A stretch of DNA of 64,000 bases from Gordonia bronchialis DSM 43247 (GTDB taxonomy: Bacteria > Actinomycetota > Actinomycetes > Mycobacteriales > Mycobacteriaceae), in assembly GCF_000024785.1 (NCBI RefSeq), contig NC_013441.1:2046001-2110000 (forward strand). The letters are read 5' to 3'. Both the position numbers and the translations under genes were made by a program. Every line of letters starts with the position of its first letter. Within the stretch, counting starts at the first letter, position 1. The notes beneath the pieces were generated by a model. The model did not search any database, had not been told where the DNA came from, and was given only the letters and a program-made list of their open reading frames with translations. Positions 27,557-38,221 of this stretch are shown one piece after another.

Positions 27557-28812
<1,256 letters not shown>

Positions 28813-28862
28813 CCCGGCGCTTACCTCGCAGTGACCGGCATTCGTGACCAGGAAGTGTGGAG

Positions 28863-29492
28863 ATGACCTACCCCGCGCCGAATCAGCAGGCGCCCGCGCC
28901 CACCGGCAAGCCGCTCTGGCTGCGCTCGGTGATCATCACCGTGTGCATCGTGGCGGGGCTGTTCATCATCGAGGCGATCGACGCCGCAACCCGATTCCGG
29001 TTGGACGACAACGGAATCGAGCCGCGTCAGATCGACGGGCTGGACGGCATCATCTGGGCGCCGCTGCTGCACGCGGACTGGGCCCACCTGTTCGCCAATC
29101 TGATCCCCGGTGTGGTGCTGTGCTTCCTGCTGCTGCTGACCCGGCGGTTCCTGATCGTCACCGGCATCGTCTGGGTCGTCTCCGGGCTCGGGGTCTGGCT
29201 GTTCGCGCCGCCCTACAGCATCACCGTCGGCGCCTCGGGCATCATCTTCGGTTGGCTCACCTTCCTGTTGATCCGTGGTCTGTTCAACCGTGATCTGTGG
29301 CAGATCCTCGGCGGTGTCGTGCTTTTCCTGATCTATGGATCGATCCTGTGGGGTGTGCTGCCGTCTAATCCGACGGTGTCGTGGCAGGCCCATCTGTTCG
29401 GCGCGATCGGCGGTGTCCTCGCGGCCTGGTTCCTCGCCGACCGGGATCGGCGACGGCGGGCCACGACCTCGACGCCGGGGGTCCGGACATAG
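28863..29492 (+). CDS. Rhomboid-family intramembrane serine protease
   Basis: A 209-aa, six-helix membrane protein equivalent to Rv1337. The catalytic serine is in GASGIIFG and the histidine in HLFGAIGG, with HLFANLIPG in an earlier helix as the oxyanion-side segment. A Pro-rich N-terminal tail precedes the first helix. It cleaves transmembrane substrates that are not known here. ATG 28863 is preferred, with AGGAAG upstream; GTG 28857 is an alternative. Its TAG stop overlaps the apparent murI start. Confidence 0.9.
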   Translation: MTYPAPNQQAPAPTGKPLWLRSVIITVCIVAGLFIIEAIDAATRFRLDDNGIEPRQIDGLDGIIWAPLLHADWAHLFANLIPGVVLCFLLLLTRRFLIVTGIVWVVSGLGVWLFAPPYSITVGASGIIFGWLTFLLIRGLFNRDLWQILGGVVLFLIYGSILWGVLPSNPTVSWQAHLFGAIGGVLAAWFLADRDRRRRATTSTPGVRT

Positions 29493-30304
29493 GCGCCGGG
29501 GCGTCGCGCGAGGCGCCGATCGGCGTCTTCGACTCGGGGGTGGGCGGACTCACCGTCGCGCGCGCGATCATCGACCTATTGCCCGACGAGGACATCGTCT
29601 ACATCGGTGACACCGCCAACGGGCCGTACGGTCCGCTGACGATCCCGGAGATCCGTAGGCATGCACTCGCGATCGGCGACGACCTCGCCGCGCGCGGGGT
29701 CAAGGCCATCGTCATCGCGTGCAACACCGCCTCGGCGGCCTGCTTGCGCGACGCCCGGGAACGCTATGCGCCGATTCCGGTGGTGGAGGTGGTGCTACCG
29801 GCGGTACGGCGCGCGGTGGTGGCCACCAAGACCGGTCGCATCGGCGTGATCGGCACGGAGGCGACCATCGCGTCAAGGGCCTACCAGGATTCGTTTGCGG
29901 CGGCCCGCGACGCGGTGATCACCGCCGTGGCCTGCCCGCGGTTCGTCGACTTCGTCGAGCGCGGCATCACCAGTGGCCGTCAGATCCTCGGCCTGGCGCA
30001 GGGCTACCTCGAGCCGTTGCAGGAGGCCGGTGTCGACACCGTCGTCCTCGGTTGCACGCACTACCCGCTGCTGTCCGGGGTCATTCAGCTCGCCATGGGC
30101 GACGAGGTCACCCTGGTCTCATCCGCCGAGGAGACCGCGAAGGACCTGTTCCGGGTGCTCACCGAGGCCGACCTGTTGCACTCGCATTCCGACCGCGTCG
30201 CCGACCGGGTGTTCCAGGCAACCGGCGATCCGGAGTTCTTCGCGCGGTTGTCGAGCCGGTTCCTCGGCCCGGTGATCGCCGACGTCCAGCACATCCGGGC
30301 CTGA
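29489..30304 (+). CDS. murI: Glutamate racemase
   Basis: A 271-aa cofactor-independent racemase that supplies D-glutamate for peptidoglycan, equivalent to Rv1338 (also 271 aa). Both catalytic cysteines are present (IACNTAS and LGCTHYP), with the N-terminal [12 protein letters not shown] and [11 protein letters not shown]. The start is odd: there is no in-frame ATG, GTG or TTG between 29384 and the FDSG motif. The listed start is ATA 29489, which overlaps the rhomboid TAG stop as ATAG, has a GGGGG tract 8 nt upstream and gives the expected length. The nearest standard start is GTG 29381, inside the rhomboid gene, adding 36 unlikely residues; CTG 29426 is another option. The enzyme call is firm, the start is not. 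Confidence 0.93.
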   Translation: MGAGASREAPIGVFDSGVGGLTVARAIIDLLPDEDIVYIGDTANGPYGPLTIPEIRRHALAIGDDLAARGVKAIVIACNTASAACLRDARERYAPIPVVEVVLPAVRRAVVATKTGRIGVIGTEATIASRAYQDSFAAARDAVITAVACPRFVDFVERGITSGRQILGLAQGYLEPLQEAGVDTVVLGCTHYPLLSGVIQLAMGDEVTLVSSAEETAKDLFRVLTEADLLHSHSDRVADRVFQATGDPEFFARLSSRFLGPVIADVQHIRA

Positions 30305-30410
30305 CATGTGTGCGTCGCCCGGTGGCGTCGCATCGGTCTCACAGCGAGTCGAGTTGGACTTGTGACCGGTATGTGGTCTGCCCGCCGGACACTCATGGCA
30401 AGGTAGGCGT

Positions 30411-31172
30411 ATGCGTCTGACGGTCCTCGGATGTTCGGGAAGCGTGGGCGGGCCAGGAGCGGCCTGCTCCGGCTACCTGCTCTCCGTGCCGGGCGAACAA
30501 CCGGTCCTCATCGACTGCGGTCCGGGCGTCCTCGGCGAGCTGCAGCGCGTCACCGATCCCAACAACGTGGCCGTCGTCCTGTCTCATCTGCACGCCGACC
30601 ACTGCATGGATCTGCCGGCGATGCTGGTCTGGCGGCGGTACGCACCGCAATCCGCGGTGGGCAGGGCGCCGCTGTACGGACCACCCGGAACCGCGATGCG
30701 GATCGGGGCCGGATCCTCGGAGTTCCCCGGTCAGATCGACGACATCACCGACACCTTCGATGTCCACGAATGGCACGACGGTATGTCGGTCACGCTCGGC
30801 GGTATGACGCTCGACGCCTTCGAGGTCGACCATCCGCCCTCGACCTTCGGTCTGCGGGTGACCGGACCCGCGGGTGAGACGCTCGCGTTCAGCGGGGACA
30901 CCGCGATGTGTGACGAACTCATCGACCTGGCCGCCGACGCCGATCTCTTCCTGTGCGAGGCGTCCTGGACCCACGCGCCCTCCGAACGCCCACCGCATCT
31001 GCATCTGTCCGGGATCGAGGCCGGCGAGGCCGCCACCAAGGCCAACGTCAAGGCACTCGCACTCACCCACATCGCGCCGTGGTCCGATGTCGACGCGATC
31101 GTCGCCGAAGCGACGAGTACCTACTCCGGACCCATCCATCTCATGCATCAGGGCCAGGTCATCGACCTCTGA
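30411..31172 (+). CDS. Metallo-beta-lactamase-fold phosphodiesterase (Rv1339-like)
   Basis: A 253-aa hydrolase of the metallo-beta-lactamase fold with the metal motif SHLHADHCMDL, plus FSGDTAMCDEL and LTHIAPWSD later ligand regions. It matches Rv1339, reported as an atypical class II cAMP phosphodiesterase; tRNase Z-like or other phosphodiester substrates remain possible. Start ATG 30411 follows AAGG. It is separated from murI by 106 nt containing a plausible promoter and is followed after 24 nt by rph. Confidence 0.88.
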   Translation: MRLTVLGCSGSVGGPGAACSGYLLSVPGEQPVLIDCGPGVLGELQRVTDPNNVAVVLSHLHADHCMDLPAMLVWRRYAPQSAVGRAPLYGPPGTAMRIGAGSSEFPGQIDDITDTFDVHEWHDGMSVTLGGMTLDAFEVDHPPSTFGLRVTGPAGETLAFSGDTAMCDELIDLAADADLFLCEASWTHAPSERPPHLHLSGIEAGEAATKANVKALALTHIAPWSDVDAIVAEATSTYSGPIHLMHQGQVIDL

Positions 31173-31196
31173 TCGGCGCTGACTACAGTTGAGCGG

Positions 31197-31952
31197 GTGA
31201 CCACACGAGCTGACGGCAGAGCCGACGACGAACTGCGTCCCATCTCCTTCACCCGCGGATTCACCTCGCATCCGGCGGGTTCGGTTCTGGTGGAATTCGG
31301 GCAGACCCGCGTGATGTGCACCGCGAGTGTGAACGACGGCGTACCGCCGTGGCGGCGCGGATCCGGTCTCGGCTGGCTGACCGCGGAGTATGCGATGCTG
31401 CCGGCGGCGACACATGAACGGTCCTCGCGCGAGTCGGTCAAGGGTCGGGTCGGAGGCCGGACCCACGAGATCAGCCGGCTGGTCGGCCGGTCATTGCGCG
31501 CATGTATCGATCTCGGGGCGCTGGGGGAGAACACCATCGCCCTGGATTGCGATGTCCTGCAGGCCGATGGCGGCACGCGGACCGCGGCGATCACCGGTGC
31601 GTATGTGGCGCTCGCCGACGCGGTCACCTGGTTGCGCGCCGCCGGGAAGCTCAGCGACCCGCAGCCCCTGTCGTGTGCGATCGCGGCGGTCAGCGTGGGT
31701 GTCGTCGACGGGCGGGTCCGTCTGGACCTTCCGTACGAGGAGGATTCGCGGGCCGAGGTCGACATGAACGTGGTGGCCACCGACGCGGGCACGCTGGTGG
31801 AGGTGCAGGGCACCGGTGAGGGGGCGACCTTCGCGCGCAGCACCCTCGACGCGCTGTTGGACGTCGCCGCGGTGGGCACCGAGAAACTGTTCGAGGCGCA
31901 GCGCGAAGTGCTCGCGGCGCCGTATCCCGGTGAACTGCCGGGCAAGTCCTGA
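31197..31952 (+). CDS. rph: Ribonuclease PH
   Basis: A 251-aa phosphorolytic 3'-5' exoribonuclease that trims tRNA precursors, equivalent to Rv1340. Typical segments are [34 protein letters not shown]-rich [39 protein letters not shown] and the DMNVVAT motif. Start GTG 31197 ([15 protein letters not shown]). The stop overlaps the rdgB start by one base (TGATG), so the two are coupled. Confidence 0.96.
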   Translation: MTTRADGRADDELRPISFTRGFTSHPAGSVLVEFGQTRVMCTASVNDGVPPWRRGSGLGWLTAEYAMLPAATHERSSRESVKGRVGGRTHEISRLVGRSLRACIDLGALGENTIALDCDVLQADGGTRTAAITGAYVALADAVTWLRAAGKLSDPQPLSCAIAAVSVGVVDGRVRLDLPYEEDSRAEVDMNVVATDAGTLVEVQGTGEGATFARSTLDALLDVAAVGTEKLFEAQREVLAAPYPGELPGKS

Positions 31953-32569
31953 TGTCGCGTCTCCTGCTCGCCAGCCGCAACGCCAAGAAGCTCGCCGAGT
32001 TGCAGCGGGTCGTCGATGCGGCCGGCATCACCGGCCTCGAGGTGATCGGCCTCGACGCGGTTCCCGAGTTCCCGGAGGAACCCGAGACCGGAGCGACCTT
32101 CGAGGACAATGCGCTGATCAAGGCGCGTTCCGGCGCGCGGGCCACCGGATTGCCCTGTCTGGCAGACGATTCCGGCATCACCGTGGATGCTCTCAACGGC
32201 ATGCCGGGTGTCTTGTCGGCCCGGTGGTCGGGACGCCACGGCGACGACGCGGCGAACAACGAGTTGCTGCTCGGCCAGATCTCCGATGTGCCCGATGACC
32301 GTCGTGGTGGCGGCTTCGTCTCGGCGTGCGCCCTGGTCCGGCCCGACGGGTCGGAGGTGGTGGTTCGCGGCGAGTGGCGCGGGGTGATCCTGCGGGAACC
32401 GCGCGGCCCCAACGGGTTCGGCTACGACCCGTTGTTCGCACCCGACGATGAGGTGGCGGCCGGGCGGTCGGCGGCCGAACTCGACCCCGCCGAGAAGGAC
32501 TCGCTGAGTCATCGCGGAAAGGCGTTGGCGCAGTTGGTTCCCGCACTGCGTGATCTGGCGGATTCCTAG
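31952..32569 (+). CDS. rdgB: dITP/XTP pyrophosphatase
   Basis: A 205-aa Ham1/RdgB-family enzyme that removes non-canonical purine triphosphates (dITP, XTP) from the nucleotide pool, equivalent to Rv1341. It starts with LLASRNAKKLAEL and includes ETGATFEDNALIKA, CLADDSGITVDALNG, GPNGFGYDPLF and SHRGKAL. It is the last gene of the plus-strand run and ends just before a strong terminator. Confidence 0.96.
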   Translation: MSRLLLASRNAKKLAELQRVVDAAGITGLEVIGLDAVPEFPEEPETGATFEDNALIKARSGARATGLPCLADDSGITVDALNGMPGVLSARWSGRHGDDAANNELLLGQISDVPDDRRGGGFVSACALVRPDGSEVVVRGEWRGVILREPRGPNGFGYDPLFAPDDEVAAGRSAAELDPAEKDSLSHRGKALAQLVPALRDLADS

Positions 32570-32582
32570 GACTCGTCGGGCC

Positions 32583-32625
32583 GAGGTTGCGATGTGGCTC
32601 GCCAGGCGAGCCAGATCGCAACCTC
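32583..32625. terminator. Long bidirectional terminator after rdgB
   Basis: GAGGTTGCGAT (32583-32593) pairs exactly with ATCGCAACCTC (32615-32625), and after one mismatch TGGCTCGCC (32595-32603) pairs with GGCGAGCCA (32605-32613). This near-perfect 43-bp hairpin separates rdgB from the convergent glycosyltransferase gene and overlaps the latter's stop codon at 32624-32626. Confidence 0.85.
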
Positions 32626-33736
32626 AGGCCGTCGTCGAGTTGTGCACGCTCAGCATTCGGGTCACGGAGTCCGGCCAGCGATAGCGAGTGGCACGTTCAC
32701 GAGCAGCCCGTTCGCGGTCGGGTTGCGGCAGGGACAACACCCGCTCGATCGCGTCGGCGAAACCCGAGCCAGAGTTCTCCGACACCGCGCCACAGGTGTC
32801 GTCGACGAGTCCGGCGACCGCCGAGGACCGTGATCCGACCACCGGCGTGCCGGCCGCGAGCGATTCGAGCGCCGAGAGGCAGAACGTCTCGTGTGGTCCG
32901 GGCGCCAGCGAGATGTCGGCGCTGGCGAGCAGCGACGCCACCCGATGACGGTCGCCGACATGTCCGAGGAAGGTCACCGGCAGGCCGCGCGCCATCTGCT
33001 GTAGCGGCGTGCGCATCGGGCCGTCGCCGGCCACCACGAGGTGGGCCGGAACACCTTTGCGATGGAGGCGGGCCACCGCCGTGATGCTGCGATCGGCGCG
33101 TTTCTCCACCGACAGCCGCCCACAGTGCGCGATCAGGGTGCCATGACCGCCCGTCCATCGGGTGGTGAGATCGGGGTCGATGTGGCGGGGATCGAAGACG
33201 TCGAGGTCCACTCCGAGGGGCGCGTGCACCAGGTTGTCGGCGCCGACACGGAGGAACTCTGCCGCGGCGAACTCGGTGGTGCAGACCACGGTGTCAAAGG
33301 ATCGTGCGGTGTCGGCATTGGCGGCGTCGGCGAGTCGGCACGCGGCGACCGTGGGCATGAGTTGGGCCAGCAGACGGTCGAGACGCTCGTGCGACACCAT
33401 CGTCGCGTGGACGTCGCGGCGCCTGGCCCAGCGCCCGAATCCCCGCAGCGTCAACCGATCCGACACCTCGATGGCGTCGGGTCGCAAGGAGTCGAGGATG
33501 CCGGCCACCCGCCGCGCGGACGCCAGCCGGTACCCGCCGGAACACGGAATGCGGGCCGCCGGAACAGAGATCCGCGTCACGCCGGAGGGCAGGAGTTCCT
33601 CGTGTGGATGACTGCCGGGCACCACCAGGACGACCTCGTGCCCGGCGGACACATACCCGGCGCCCCAGCGGTCGACAGCTGTTCGGAGGCCACCGGAACG
33701 GGAGCCGTAGAAGTTCGCGAGTTGGACGATCCGCAT
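32624..33736 (-). CDS. GT4-family glycosyltransferase
   Basis: A 370-aa GT-B glycosyltransferase. The N-terminal domain begins MRIVQLANFYGSRSGGLRTA with a Gly-rich acceptor loop. The C-terminal donor domain has HCGRLSVEKRADRSI, VVAGDGPM and the GT4 signature PGPHETFCLSALESLAAGTPVVG, including the E-x(7)-E motif. Family members use GDP-mannose or other nucleotide sugars to glycosylate lipids or glycans; the closest characterised role cannot be told by eye, though mannosyl transfer onto envelope lipids is plausible. It follows the DUF3817 gene by 45 nt in the same direction, so all three minus-strand genes here may form an operon. Confidence 0.85.
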   Translation of the reverse strand: MRIVQLANFYGSRSGGLRTAVDRWGAGYVSAGHEVVLVVPGSHPHEELLPSGVTRISVPAARIPCSGGYRLASARRVAGILDSLRPDAIEVSDRLTLRGFGRWARRRDVHATMVSHERLDRLLAQLMPTVAACRLADAANADTARSFDTVVCTTEFAAAEFLRVGADNLVHAPLGVDLDVFDPRHIDPDLTTRWTGGHGTLIAHCGRLSVEKRADRSITAVARLHRKGVPAHLVVAGDGPMRTPLQQMARGLPVTFLGHVGDRHRVASLLASADISLAPGPHETFCLSALESLAAGTPVVGSRSSAVAGLVDDTCGAVSENSGSGFADAIERVLSLPQPDRERAARERATRYRWPDSVTRMLSVHNSTTA

Positions 33737-33781
33737 CCGCCCAGTCAGCCGGAGGGCGGTGAATGGGGTGCTGCGACGCTC

Positions 33782-34132
33782 TTAGCGCAGGTTGAACTGC
33801 GTCTTTACTTCCTTGGTGCGGATGTGCTCGACCCAGAACGACAGGAACGGGATGGTGCCGGCGATCGCGGTGACGATGATCTTGCCCAGCGGCCAGCGGA
33901 CCTTGATGGACAGATCGATGGCGCAGATGAGGTACACGAAGTACACCCAGCCGTGCACGATCGGGACGAAGTCCAGCGAGTCGTTGCCGAAGCCGTACTT
34001 CATGATCAACTCGGCCACCAGCAGGAGCAACCACAGGCCGGTGATCCACGCGAGCACGCGATACCGCAGCAGTGCGCTCTGGACCTTCTCGACGGGGGTC
34101 GTCACCTCGGCGGGTTCGGCTGTTTCGGTCAC
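33782..34132 (-). CDS. DUF3817 membrane protein (Rv1342c-like)
   Basis: A 116-aa membrane protein with three predicted helices (ITGLWLLLLVAELIMKY, FVPIVHGWVYFVYLICAI, IIVTAIAGTIPFLSFWV) and the conserved VHGW motif of DUF3817. It is equivalent by position to Rv1342c, function unknown. The GTG start at 34132 overlaps the stop of the upstream LprD-like gene by 4 nt. A second, divergent copy of the family lies at 12173-12532. Confidence 0.87.
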   Translation of the reverse strand: MTETAEPAEVTTPVEKVQSALLRYRVLAWITGLWLLLLVAELIMKYGFGNDSLDFVPIVHGWVYFVYLICAIDLSIKVRWPLGKIIVTAIAGTIPFLSFWVEHIRTKEVKTQFNLR

Positions 34133-34572
34133 CGGGTTCCTCTCTGCGATGCGTTCGGAGCGTCGTCGGATAGGGGCTGATCCTGTGCGTCGAGCTCCGC
34201 GAGATAGCGGTTGTAGTCAGCCAGCGCGGAATCCTCGGCGGCATCCGGCCTCGCGGCCAGCGACGATGCGCTGGGCGTCGTCGGACGCTCCGGCAGCAGG
34301 CCGTCGGGGATCTCGGTGACCCCCTTGGCGCGTACCGCCTGCGCGCGTTGTTCCTCAGGAGCGCGCTCGAGGACCACGAAGCGACGGTAGGCGTAGATGA
34401 CCGCCACCGCGAATGCCGGCCACTGCAGCGCATACCCCAGGTTCTGGGCGGTTCCCGACGACGATTCGTAGCGATCCCACTGCCACCACGCAAGCGCCAG
34501 ACACGCCAACGCCGCCACCGCGACCAGCACGATGAGTGCCGGACGATGGGTGCGGCGGGGGGTCGACGACAT
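34129..34572 (-). CDS. LprD-like membrane protein (Rv1343c position)
   Basis: A 147-aa protein with two hydrophobic segments (ALIVLVAVAALACLALAWWQW and YALQWPAFAVAVIYAYRRFVV), followed by a long polar, Ala/Asp-rich cytoplasmic tail. It occupies the position of Rv1343c (LprD). A cysteine in the first hydrophobic stretch (ALAC) is not in a clear lipobox, so I describe it as a membrane protein, not a proven lipoprotein. Start is ATG 34572, after GAGGGT. Function unknown; coupled to the DUF3817 gene by a GTGA overlap. Confidence 0.7.
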   Translation of the reverse strand: MSSTPRRTHRPALIVLVAVAALACLALAWWQWDRYESSSGTAQNLGYALQWPAFAVAVIYAYRRFVVLERAPEEQRAQAVRAKGVTEIPDGLLPERPTTPSASSLAARPDAAEDSALADYNRYLAELDAQDQPLSDDAPNASQRGTR

Positions 34573-34592
34573 ACCCTCGACGGTACCTGGCC

Positions 34593-34621
34593 TGCACCGA
34601 TCGACGCACAGGCGGTAGGGT
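34593..34621 (+). promoter_or_regulatory. Putative promoter of tRNA-Leu
   Basis: TGCACC (34593-34598) and TAGGGT (34616-34621) are separated by 17 bp and end 24 nt before the tRNA. This is a fair fit to a housekeeping sigma factor promoter. It overlaps the 5' region of the divergent LprD-like gene. Confidence 0.4.
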
Positions 34622-34645
34622 TGGCTCGGCCACACCGGTGGTCAT

Positions 34646-34727
<82 letters not shown>

Positions 34728-34741
34728 CCGCTCGGTACTCG

Positions 34742-35410
34742 TCAGGGCCGCGACGCCGGGCACCGCGACGCCCGTGGGTTGTGGGGCGACTCGCATTCGC
34801 CGCGCAATCCGTATGCGTTGAACGCAACAGCCGGCGGGCCGGCGTCGACCGGGTGGTCGCTGACGATCGCGGCACGGACGGGCCGTCCATCACTCCACCG
34901 GCCCAGGTAGCGCAGATCGGCGTCGCAGTCACGACCGGTAAGAGAACAGCTTTGCAGGGCATCGCCGGTACGGAAGATTCCGTAGAACCGGATGGCATCG
35001 TTCGGAGCGAGAATGCTGTTGGGGGACAGGTGTGTCGCGTCGAGCCGCGTGAGCGGTCCGCGGATATCGCTGCGCACCAGCACATGTACCTTCTGATCAA
35101 GCGGGACGGTGTAGGCCGCGAACTCCTCGATGCCGACGCGGGTGTCGAGAATGTCGTCGTGGTCGTAGTTCTCCACGACGATGCGCGTGTGCGGGGGCAC
35201 GGTGATGGGGCCGTCTCCCACACCGGTTGCGAACGCCGGTGCGAGTTGGAACAGCCATAGTGCCGAGGTTCCCCAGTGTGGTGCGACAGCTCATTGCGCC
35301 AGGTAGAGGACGGCGCCGCCGCCCATCGAATGTCCGACAAACCCCACGCGGCTGAAATCGCCACGGGGAGCGAGGCTCTGCGCAACCGCCAGGCCTGGTC
35401 CTCCTCGCAT
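34742..35410 (-). pseudogene. Alpha/beta hydrolase remnant, truncated and interrupted by TGA
   Basis: Reading the minus strand in one frame gives RVGFVGHSMGGGAVLYLAQ, the nucleophile elbow of an alpha/beta hydrolase, then a TGA at 35291-35293, then an unbroken continuation (AVAPHWGTSALWLFQLAPAF, TRIVVENYDHDD, KVHVLVRSD) to a stop at 34742. The later LDATHLSPNS segment is in the right place for the catalytic histidine. The 5' part of the gene is missing: upstream of about 35410 the frame no longer looks like a hydrolase and runs antisense to a cupin fragment. A GTG at 35221 could in theory restart translation, but that product would lack the active serine. Called a pseudogene from one in-frame stop plus 5' truncation. 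Confidence 0.65.
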
Positions 35411-35456
35411 GAACGGACGGCGCCGAGCGGCATGGTCCGTTGGCCCCGAGGCCGTG

Positions 35457-35771
35457 CGTCGGCTGTGGTGGTGGCCGGAGTGGTTCCTCGGCTCGGACGT
35501 CGGGAACAGCAGGCTCATCCGGATGATCCGCGATGCCGACGCCGATCCCGTGATGGCGAACCGGTCGCCCGGTGCGCTTGATCACCTCTACGTCGTCAGC
35601 GGTGGGATCGAGGTGGGCCCGGTCGGGGACACAGTGATCCTGGGCGCTGGTGACTTTGCGCGATACCCCGTCGACGTTCCTCATCTACGCCGGTGCGTGA
35701 CGAAGTCGGCCGTCGCGCATGTGGTCACGACTCTGCCGCAACTCCACCAGTTCGACGCTCGGCCGTCATGA
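35457..35771 (+). pseudogene. C-terminal cupin fragment of an XRE/cupin-type regulator
   Basis: A plus-strand frame ends at 35771 and encodes a cupin-like barrel half (ALDHLYVVSGGIEVGPVGDT, VILGAGDFARYPVDVPHL), as found at the C-terminus of XRE-type repressors with sugar- or amino-acid-sensing cupins. There is no helix-turn-helix and no credible start; the frame runs into DNA antisense to the truncated hydrolase. I read it as a remnant joined to the hydrolase fragment by an old deletion. The family assignment is from pattern only. Confidence 0.5.
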
Positions 35772-35904
35772 GCGAGGCTGCCGACGCCGAGGGTCGTCGG
35801 GTGAACGGAGGAATGTGCTCGTGACCGGGGGCCACGGGACCCGCGGGCGCCTACGCTGCACCGTGGACAAACCCGAGCGGATGGACCGACGAGAGGTGGC
35901 GGAA

Positions 35905-36393
35905 GTGACTCGGAATTCAGTGATCAGACGGAGCATCGGGGCGATGCTGTTCGCGGGTGCGATCGGTGCCGCGGTGGTGGCACCGGGACAAGCGTCGGCG
36001 GCGCCACACAACGAAACGGCGCCGGGGTCCAGCGTTGTCGATCAGATCCCCGGGCGGCACGACGCGGCATCGCGGTTCGTCGGCACCTGGACCGGGCACG
36101 GCCGGGGTATCACCCTGTATCCCAATGGATTCGCCAAGGTGTCCCTGGCATCGGGTGCCGCCAACTGGGAGCGTTGGGATGCTCGCTGGCGTCCTGCTGG
36201 GCGCGGTATCTCGGTGACGTACGTCAAGCGCACCGCGAGCCAGGGTTACGTCGGGACGGGCATCCACCGGGGTACCCAGTGGTACGGCTCGCTCAAGCGG
36301 GTTCGCGGTCATACCGTGCTCGAGTTCAACCGTCTGTCCGGCATCTATTGGTGCACCCCGCGCGGCAACAACGCGGGCCTCTGCGGTGCATGA
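35905..36393 (+). CDS. Small secreted protein of unknown function
   Basis: A 162-aa exported protein. The N-terminus RNSVIRRSIGAMLFAGAIGA, then AVVAPGQASA-AP, is a clear Sec signal peptide. The mature domain of about 120 residues is rich in Gly, Trp and Arg (FVGTWTGHGRGITLYPNGFA) and ends with a two-cysteine loop, CTPRGNNAGLC, likely a disulfide. It looks like a small beta-barrel or lipocalin-like fold, but I do not recognise a family. Start GTG 35905 follows AGAGGTGG; ATG 35881 is an alternative that adds eight charged residues. It lies in the decayed strip but is itself intact. Confidence 0.75.
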   Translation: MTRNSVIRRSIGAMLFAGAIGAAVVAPGQASAAPHNETAPGSSVVDQIPGRHDAASRFVGTWTGHGRGITLYPNGFAKVSLASGAANWERWDARWRPAGRGISVTYVKRTASQGYVGTGIHRGTQWYGSLKRVRGHTVLEFNRLSGIYWCTPRGNNAGLCGA

Positions 36394-36417
36394 GCCTCGC
36401 AGTGATGCGACCCCCGG

Positions 36418-38124
36418 TCAGTTGACGGTGGGGACGGTCAGACCGGGAATCTGCGGGAGTCCGGGGACCATCGGCGCCGGCCGCTGAGCGGACCGGCGCG
36501 GCGCGGTCGAGCGACTCGCGTTCGGCGAACTCCGACGCGGTGTCGAGGTCGGTGTGGACGCCGATGTCGAGGTGGGCTTGGTCGCCCGGTCACGGTTGTT
36601 CTCCGCACCGCGGCCGGTGCCGGTGGTGTCGTCCTCGCGCAGGCACATCGAGCGAACCGCGTTGTGGTAGTTGATGAGTCCGTAGGTGAGCGGCGGCGTA
36701 CCGAGCTGTGCGATGACGCGGGTGGGGGACAAGAAGCCCACCGTCGGCGAACCGAGTACCTGGCCCTCCAGCAGACCGCCGACGGTGGCGAACAACGAAA
36801 CCGACAGGTACCAGGTGTAGTACACGGCGGTGATCGACTTCGTCACTGTCAGATCGGCGAGTGGAACGGTGGCGCGCAGATCGTCGCCCTGCCCGATGTT
36901 GTGGCCGAGGCCGAGGATGATGTCGAGCGGCGCTCCGCCCACGTAGGGGATGAATCCGCCGAGGACCGAGGCGATCTGTTCGGCGTCGCTGAAGTCGGCC
37001 GGGTCGGCCGGGATCAGGTTCAGCGGGATCTGGGTGTGGCGCATGCCGTTCAGGATGCGGTTGGCCTCGGCGCGGATCGTCCGTTTCTGGGCGGCGGTCT
37101 GCGCCAGCGACTGTGCGTACTCGCTGGTGCGGGTGACGATGCGGCTCAGTGACAGTTCGCTGATCGGCTTGCAGGTCTCGTCGTCGGCGAGCGCGAGCTG
37201 ATTGGCGGTCTCTTGAATGATCGGTGCGATCGGGATGTCGAAGGCCACCGAGTCGCTCGGCCGTCCCGCCTCGGCCATCTGCTCGTCGGTCACCTGCGCC
37301 ACACACTGATTGATCATCGTGTTGGAGATCAGCTGGTAGAGGCGCTGCACACCGATCTGACCGCCGAGGGTGACGATGCTCAGCAGGGTGTTGTAGGTGA
37401 CGTAGCCCTGGAAGGCCGAGAGCGGCGTGTTCGACAACGGGCTGCCGAGGAACGGCATCAACCCGGTGATCACGCGGGCCGGCGCGATGATCGTGGCGAA
37501 GATGTAGGTGAACGCGGTCTCCACGGCCTGGCTCACCGTGATGTTCTCGAGCGCGATCGCCTCACTCTGCCGCCCATCGCGGATCTTGAGGAGATCCGAC
37601 ACGATCAGTTGCGAGATCGGGCCGCGGTACAGGGTGCCGTTGTCGTTGCGATCCGCACCGAGCGCCATCGGATTCTCCGTGACGGCCAGCGTCGACACAT
37701 GGATACGCTCCATGTCCCGATGTGCCTGGGCGCGTTGAGCGTTGGCCGTGGCCCTGAGGTTCGGCGGCAGGGTCGGGTAGAGGATTCGAAAAGCGAGTCA
37801 TAGACCACCGACAGCGTGGTGAACTCGCCGCTCACGCAGGTGGTGTCCGTGCCCTCGTTCTCGGCGAGCGGGCGTAACAGCGAGCGTTTCGACTGCGCGA
37901 TGCGGTCGATGCGTTCCTGATAGGTCTCGACCTTCGGCTTCTTCTTGTTGAGCTGGCTGCCGTGCGAGACCGGTGACGTGATGCCCTGGTAGGGCGTCTG
38001 CGATACGACCGCCGCCGACCCGTTGGCGGTGCCCGTCGCCATGCAGAGGCGCAAGAGTGGCCACGGCGGTGGTCCGGACAAACCATTTTCTTGCCTGACC
38101 CGAACCACGACGGCGTTCTTGCAC
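36418..38124 (-). pseudogene. Large secreted or envelope protein with two apparent frameshifts
   Basis: Three minus-strand frames join into one protein of about 565 aa. GTG 38124 (after AGGGAG) starts a signal peptide (KWFVRTTAVATLA) that must shift at about 38048-38049, where one extra base interrupts, into LCMATGTANGSAAV. That frame continues through NKKKPKVETYQERIDRIAQS and TTCVSGEFTTLSVVYDSL, then must shift again at a four-A run (37789-37792) into RILYPTLPPNLRATANAQRA and the rest, ending in a Ser/Thr/Pro-rich tail at 36418. The last part alone is an open frame of 431 codons from 37713. Codon bias is good across all pieces. Either the gene is recently broken or the sequence has two indel errors. 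I do not recognise the family; hydrophobic stretches suggest an exported or membrane-associated protein. Confidence 0.6.
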
Positions 38125-38221
38125 GCTCACTCCCTGCACTTTCACTCGTATTACCCCCCCCGAGCCCCGCGATGCGTCCCCGACGTGACCGCCCGACAGG
38201 CCGACTCAGCCTGAAAGGAAA

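Noticed and set aside
37605..38108. The 167-codon frame as a separate small gene
   Set aside because: Its first two thirds continue into the neighbouring frames of the large secreted protein. The last third, after the four-A run, is shadow of the downstream frame.
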